A stretch of DNA of 34,093 nucleotides from a virus: positions 1 to 34,093 of IMG/VR virus record IMGVR_UViG_3300034190_001487. The stretch is one strand, 5' to 3'. The notes beneath the pieces were generated by a model that searched no databases, was not told the DNA's origin, and was given only the letters and a program-made list of their open reading frames with translations. Both the position numbers and the translations under genes were made by a program. Positions 32,327 through 34,093 of the stretch are shown here, piece after piece. Every line of letters begins with the position of its first letter. The first letter of the stretch is position 1.

Positions 32327-33640
32327 TCATAGTTTCTCCCCTACTTCGAATCCTCGGAATGTTTTGAAACGTGGAAAACGTAGGCTATATGTGCCGTCTT
32401 GATTCTGTGTCACAGCGTCTGCACGTACTTCTACAAGATGGCCAATAAGAGCATCACGATTATTCCAATAGTCGTCCCTATGAACATCAGTGAAGCCACT
32501 ACCGACATTAACGCGAATGTCTTTTCCGTCGTCGATGCCTTCGCAGACAATAGCACCAAGTCTGCCTTCATTCCTGCCAGTACCTTCTTCAACATCTACA
32601 ACCTCCAATGTTACTTCAATAAATGGTTTAGCTTTGAGCCAAGCATGACTGCGTTTACACTCATATGGCGCATCCAAATCTTTGATCATAACGCCTTCAT
32701 AACCACCGTCTACAGCCGCTTTATTAAGCTCTACAAAGCGTTTGTTTCCTTCTGGAGTGTCTAAGTCTACTTCTTCCCATTCAAGTGCTTGTACGTGCTT
32801 TAACACGTCCTTGTGTTCTTCTACCCAATGTTTGGTGATAGCACTGCGGAAACTCTGTGGCTTTTCCCATACACCTGCTTTGAAACAGCCCAACGGAATA
32901 GTGTCAAACAAATGTAGTACGGCATCACTATTTTGAACAGTTTCTTTGCGCTGTAGTTGCTTCATAAGGTCTTGGAAGTTAGCACTCATTACTTCACCGT
33001 CTAGTACCAATGGATACGGAACTGGATAGTCTTTGATTACTGCTTCAAGTTCTTCAATGATGTGTCCAAAGTTATGAAACTGTTTTCCGTTGCGGCTAAA
33101 CATTTCTACTTTGTTGCCTTGAATAATTGTGACAACACGAACACCGTCAAGTTTGATTTCAATCTGCTTTTTACCAGTCATCTTCTTTTCGTGATTGGCA
33201 CTGTCGTGTGCAAGCTGACAAGTAAACACAGGTACAGCATATTGTGGAAATTCTTTAGCAACTTTGTTTACTGTCTTTTCACTTACTCCGCAACGTAGAT
33301 CTTTAATAAGAATACGACGATAGAACATATTCCACTGCGTTGTAGTAGCAACATTCATTGCTAGTTCAATGGCATCACGTGCTGCATGTCCCGTAAGTTC
33401 ACGTGCAACAAGTTTGTCTGCAAGTTCTTTGAACACTGCCCAAGCAAGACCTTGTCCGTCTACAGTTGCTTCCGGTACTTGCTTTACGCCAAATGTAACC
33501 ATAGCATCTAATGCCATGCGTACACCTTCAAAGAACTCGTCTAGTCCTTCTTCCATTGCTGATCGAAGAATGTCTTCTTTGTTAAGACGACTAGGGTGAT
33601 CTTCTAGCGTTGAAATAATGTATTCTGGTTGTGTTCTCAT
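32327..33640 (-). CDS. ATP-dependent DNA ligase (T4 gp30-like)
   Basis: A 437-residue ATP-dependent DNA ligase. Adenylation motif IEIK163-LDG (KxDG), the Lys that carries AMP; MFSRNGK is the next motif, LVLDGEVM motif III, GYEGVMIKD motif IV, and WLKAKP motif V. The N-terminal 150 residues are a helical DNA-binding domain, as in T4 ligase; length is a little under T4's. Starts in ATGA with the preceding gene. It seals nicks in phage DNA replication and repair. A promoter lies 43 bases upstream, inside the preceding gene. Confidence 0.92.
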   Translation of the reverse strand: MRTQPEYIISTLEDHPSRLNKEDILRSAMEEGLDEFFEGVRMALDAMVTFGVKQVPEATVDGQGLAWAVFKELADKLVARELTGHAARDAIELAMNVATTTQWNMFYRRILIKDLRCGVSEKTVNKVAKEFPQYAVPVFTCQLAHDSANHEKKMTGKKQIEIKLDGVRVVTIIQGNKVEMFSRNGKQFHNFGHIIEELEAVIKDYPVPYPLVLDGEVMSANFQDLMKQLQRKETVQNSDAVLHLFDTIPLGCFKAGVWEKPQSFRSAITKHWVEEHKDVLKHVQALEWEEVDLDTPEGNKRFVELNKAAVDGGYEGVMIKDLDAPYECKRSHAWLKAKPFIEVTLEVVDVEEGTGRNEGRLGAIVCEGIDDGKDIRVNVGSGFTDVHRDDYWNNRDALIGHLVEVRADAVTQNQDGTYSLRFPRFKTFRGFEVGEKL

Positions 33641-33948
33641 ACTTGCCTCGGTTCTGTGCCTGTAATTGTATATAGTTTTAATATAATAGCATCAATATCA
33701 ACTTCTGTCAAGTGTCCTTGGACAGTATCTCCTTCAGCAGTAATGCCAGGTAGTTCTGTCATACTTCTAGCAACGCCGTCGCAAGCATCAAAGGCAGCAA
33801 TTTCGTACAAGCCTTTGTCACTGCCGTAGCCGTCATCAATAATGCTGAGATGATACTTGCTAAAGTCTAGCACAATCTGCCCGCCTGCTTCTGTTACAAG
33901 GCGCTTATGCTGTTGCTTAGTCATCCATTTAAAATCTGCTAGTTTCAT
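33637..33948 (-). CDS. Small unknown phage protein, 103 aa
   Basis: A 103-residue protein started at ATG 33948, just after GGTGG; reading further upstream would run into another gene. It is acidic, with strands and helices alternating (GGQIVLDFSKYHLSIIDDGY). Ends in ATGA with the ligase gene. It contains the ligase promoter at 33683-33711. Function unknown. Confidence 0.6.
   Translation of the reverse strand: MKLADFKWMTKQQHKRLVTEAGGQIVLDFSKYHLSIIDDGYGSDKGLYEIAAFDACDGVARSMTELPGITAEGDTVQGHLTEVDIDAIILKLYTITGTEPRQV
33683..33711 (-). promoter_or_regulatory. Sigma-70-like promoter with extended -10
   Basis: TTGACA (33711-33706), 17 bases, TATTAT (33688-33683), GATGC before -10. Inside the preceding coding region; start near 33676, ahead of the ligase ATG at 33640. 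Confidence 0.75.
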
Positions 33949-33949
33949 A

Positions 33950-34093
33950 TTACCACCCTGGTGCTGAATAGTCTGTGTGTTTCTTGTACATTGCCATACC
34001 GTCTGCACCATATGCAGGACACACTGAAATGTACTCAGGCAATCCCATGTCGTCCTTTTCTCCGCCTTCGCCGCAGATAAAGTAAACACCTTC
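33950..34093 (-). CDS. Small conserved phage protein, 3' part (5' end outside window)
   Basis: The minus strand is open from 34093 down to a TAA at 33952-33950, giving 47 residues that end in YKKHTDYSAPGW. YFICGEGGEKDDMGLPEYIS and VCPAYGADG are distinctive; the ending resembles a small phage protein I recall from marine T4-like genomes, without known function. The stop is one base before the ATG at 33948. Too short a coding stretch for a standard ORF cut-off but in-frame and well supported by its spacing. Confidence 0.6.
   Translation of the reverse strand, partial: EGVYFICGEGGEKDDMGLPEYISVCPAYGADGMAMYKKHTDYSAPGW

Noticed and set aside
32399-33298. Plus-strand open frames opposite the ligase gene
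   Set aside because: The ligase frame is fully supported by motifs; the opposite frames have no start signals or recognisable content.
33949-34089. N-terminal extension of the 103-aa gene (150-aa reading)
   Set aside because: The extension overlaps another well-supported frame (33950-34093) and its sequence is unlike a protein start; ATG 33948 has a ribosome-binding site.

Overview
The window looks like part of a T4-like (myovirus-type) phage genome, most likely marine and AT-rich. The evidence is the gene set on the minus strand at the right: T4-type ATP-dependent DNA ligase, P-loop polynucleotide-kinase-like protein, DEDDh exonuclease, MoxR AAA+ ATPase with a metallopeptidase/VWA partner, and small proteins of the kind common in marine T4-like phages. 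At the far left there is a repetitive virion structural protein. Genes are packed tightly, most with 4-, 8- or 11-nt start/stop overlaps. No tRNA, rRNA, CRISPR array or insertion sequence was seen, and no stretch above 300 bases lacks a gene. The host cannot be named from the sequence.

Layout. 1-1338: 3' part of a virion structural (probably fibre-type) gene. 1348-7477 (+): a sigma-70-like promoter, a small unknown protein, two GT-A-type glycosyltransferases, an unknown protein, two proteins that together hold three copies of one glycosyltransferase-like domain, and the first radical SAM enzyme. 7460-8692 (-): a GT10-like protein, divergent from 8770-10014 (+), a nucleotide-sugar dehydrogenase; the gap between them carries a palindrome with T4-late-like boxes inside a 9-bp inverted repeat. 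10022-18010 (+): radical SAM, methyltransferase-like, radical SAM, QueC-like PP-loop ATPase, then four radical SAM genes in a row. 17972-21192 (-): three more radical SAM genes. 21247-25019: two 2OG-Fe(II) oxygenase-like genes, two degenerate kinase-like genes and a small SDR-like gene (+), plus a third oxygenase-like gene (-). 25055-34093 (-): small unknowns, the metallopeptidase/VWA and MoxR pair, and the DNA-metabolism genes, punctuated by two hairpin terminators and four near-identical promoters.

The outstanding feature is ten radical SAM proteins in about 15 kb. Four have an N-terminal twitch-type Cys module, five have a C-terminal twitch-type module and one has a SPASM-like tail. The order N-twitch, short C-twitch, CCGG-type C-twitch occurs twice, once on each strand, around a central N-twitch gene, as if a three-gene module had been duplicated in inverted orientation and had then diverged. 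With the oxygenases, sugar-nucleotide dehydrogenase, glycosyltransferases, methyltransferase and PP-loop ATPase, this reads as one biosynthetic or protein/glycan-modifying island carried by a phage. Its product and substrate cannot be read from the sequence. A modified virion protein, a virus-directed surface glycan and a modified host peptide are all possible.
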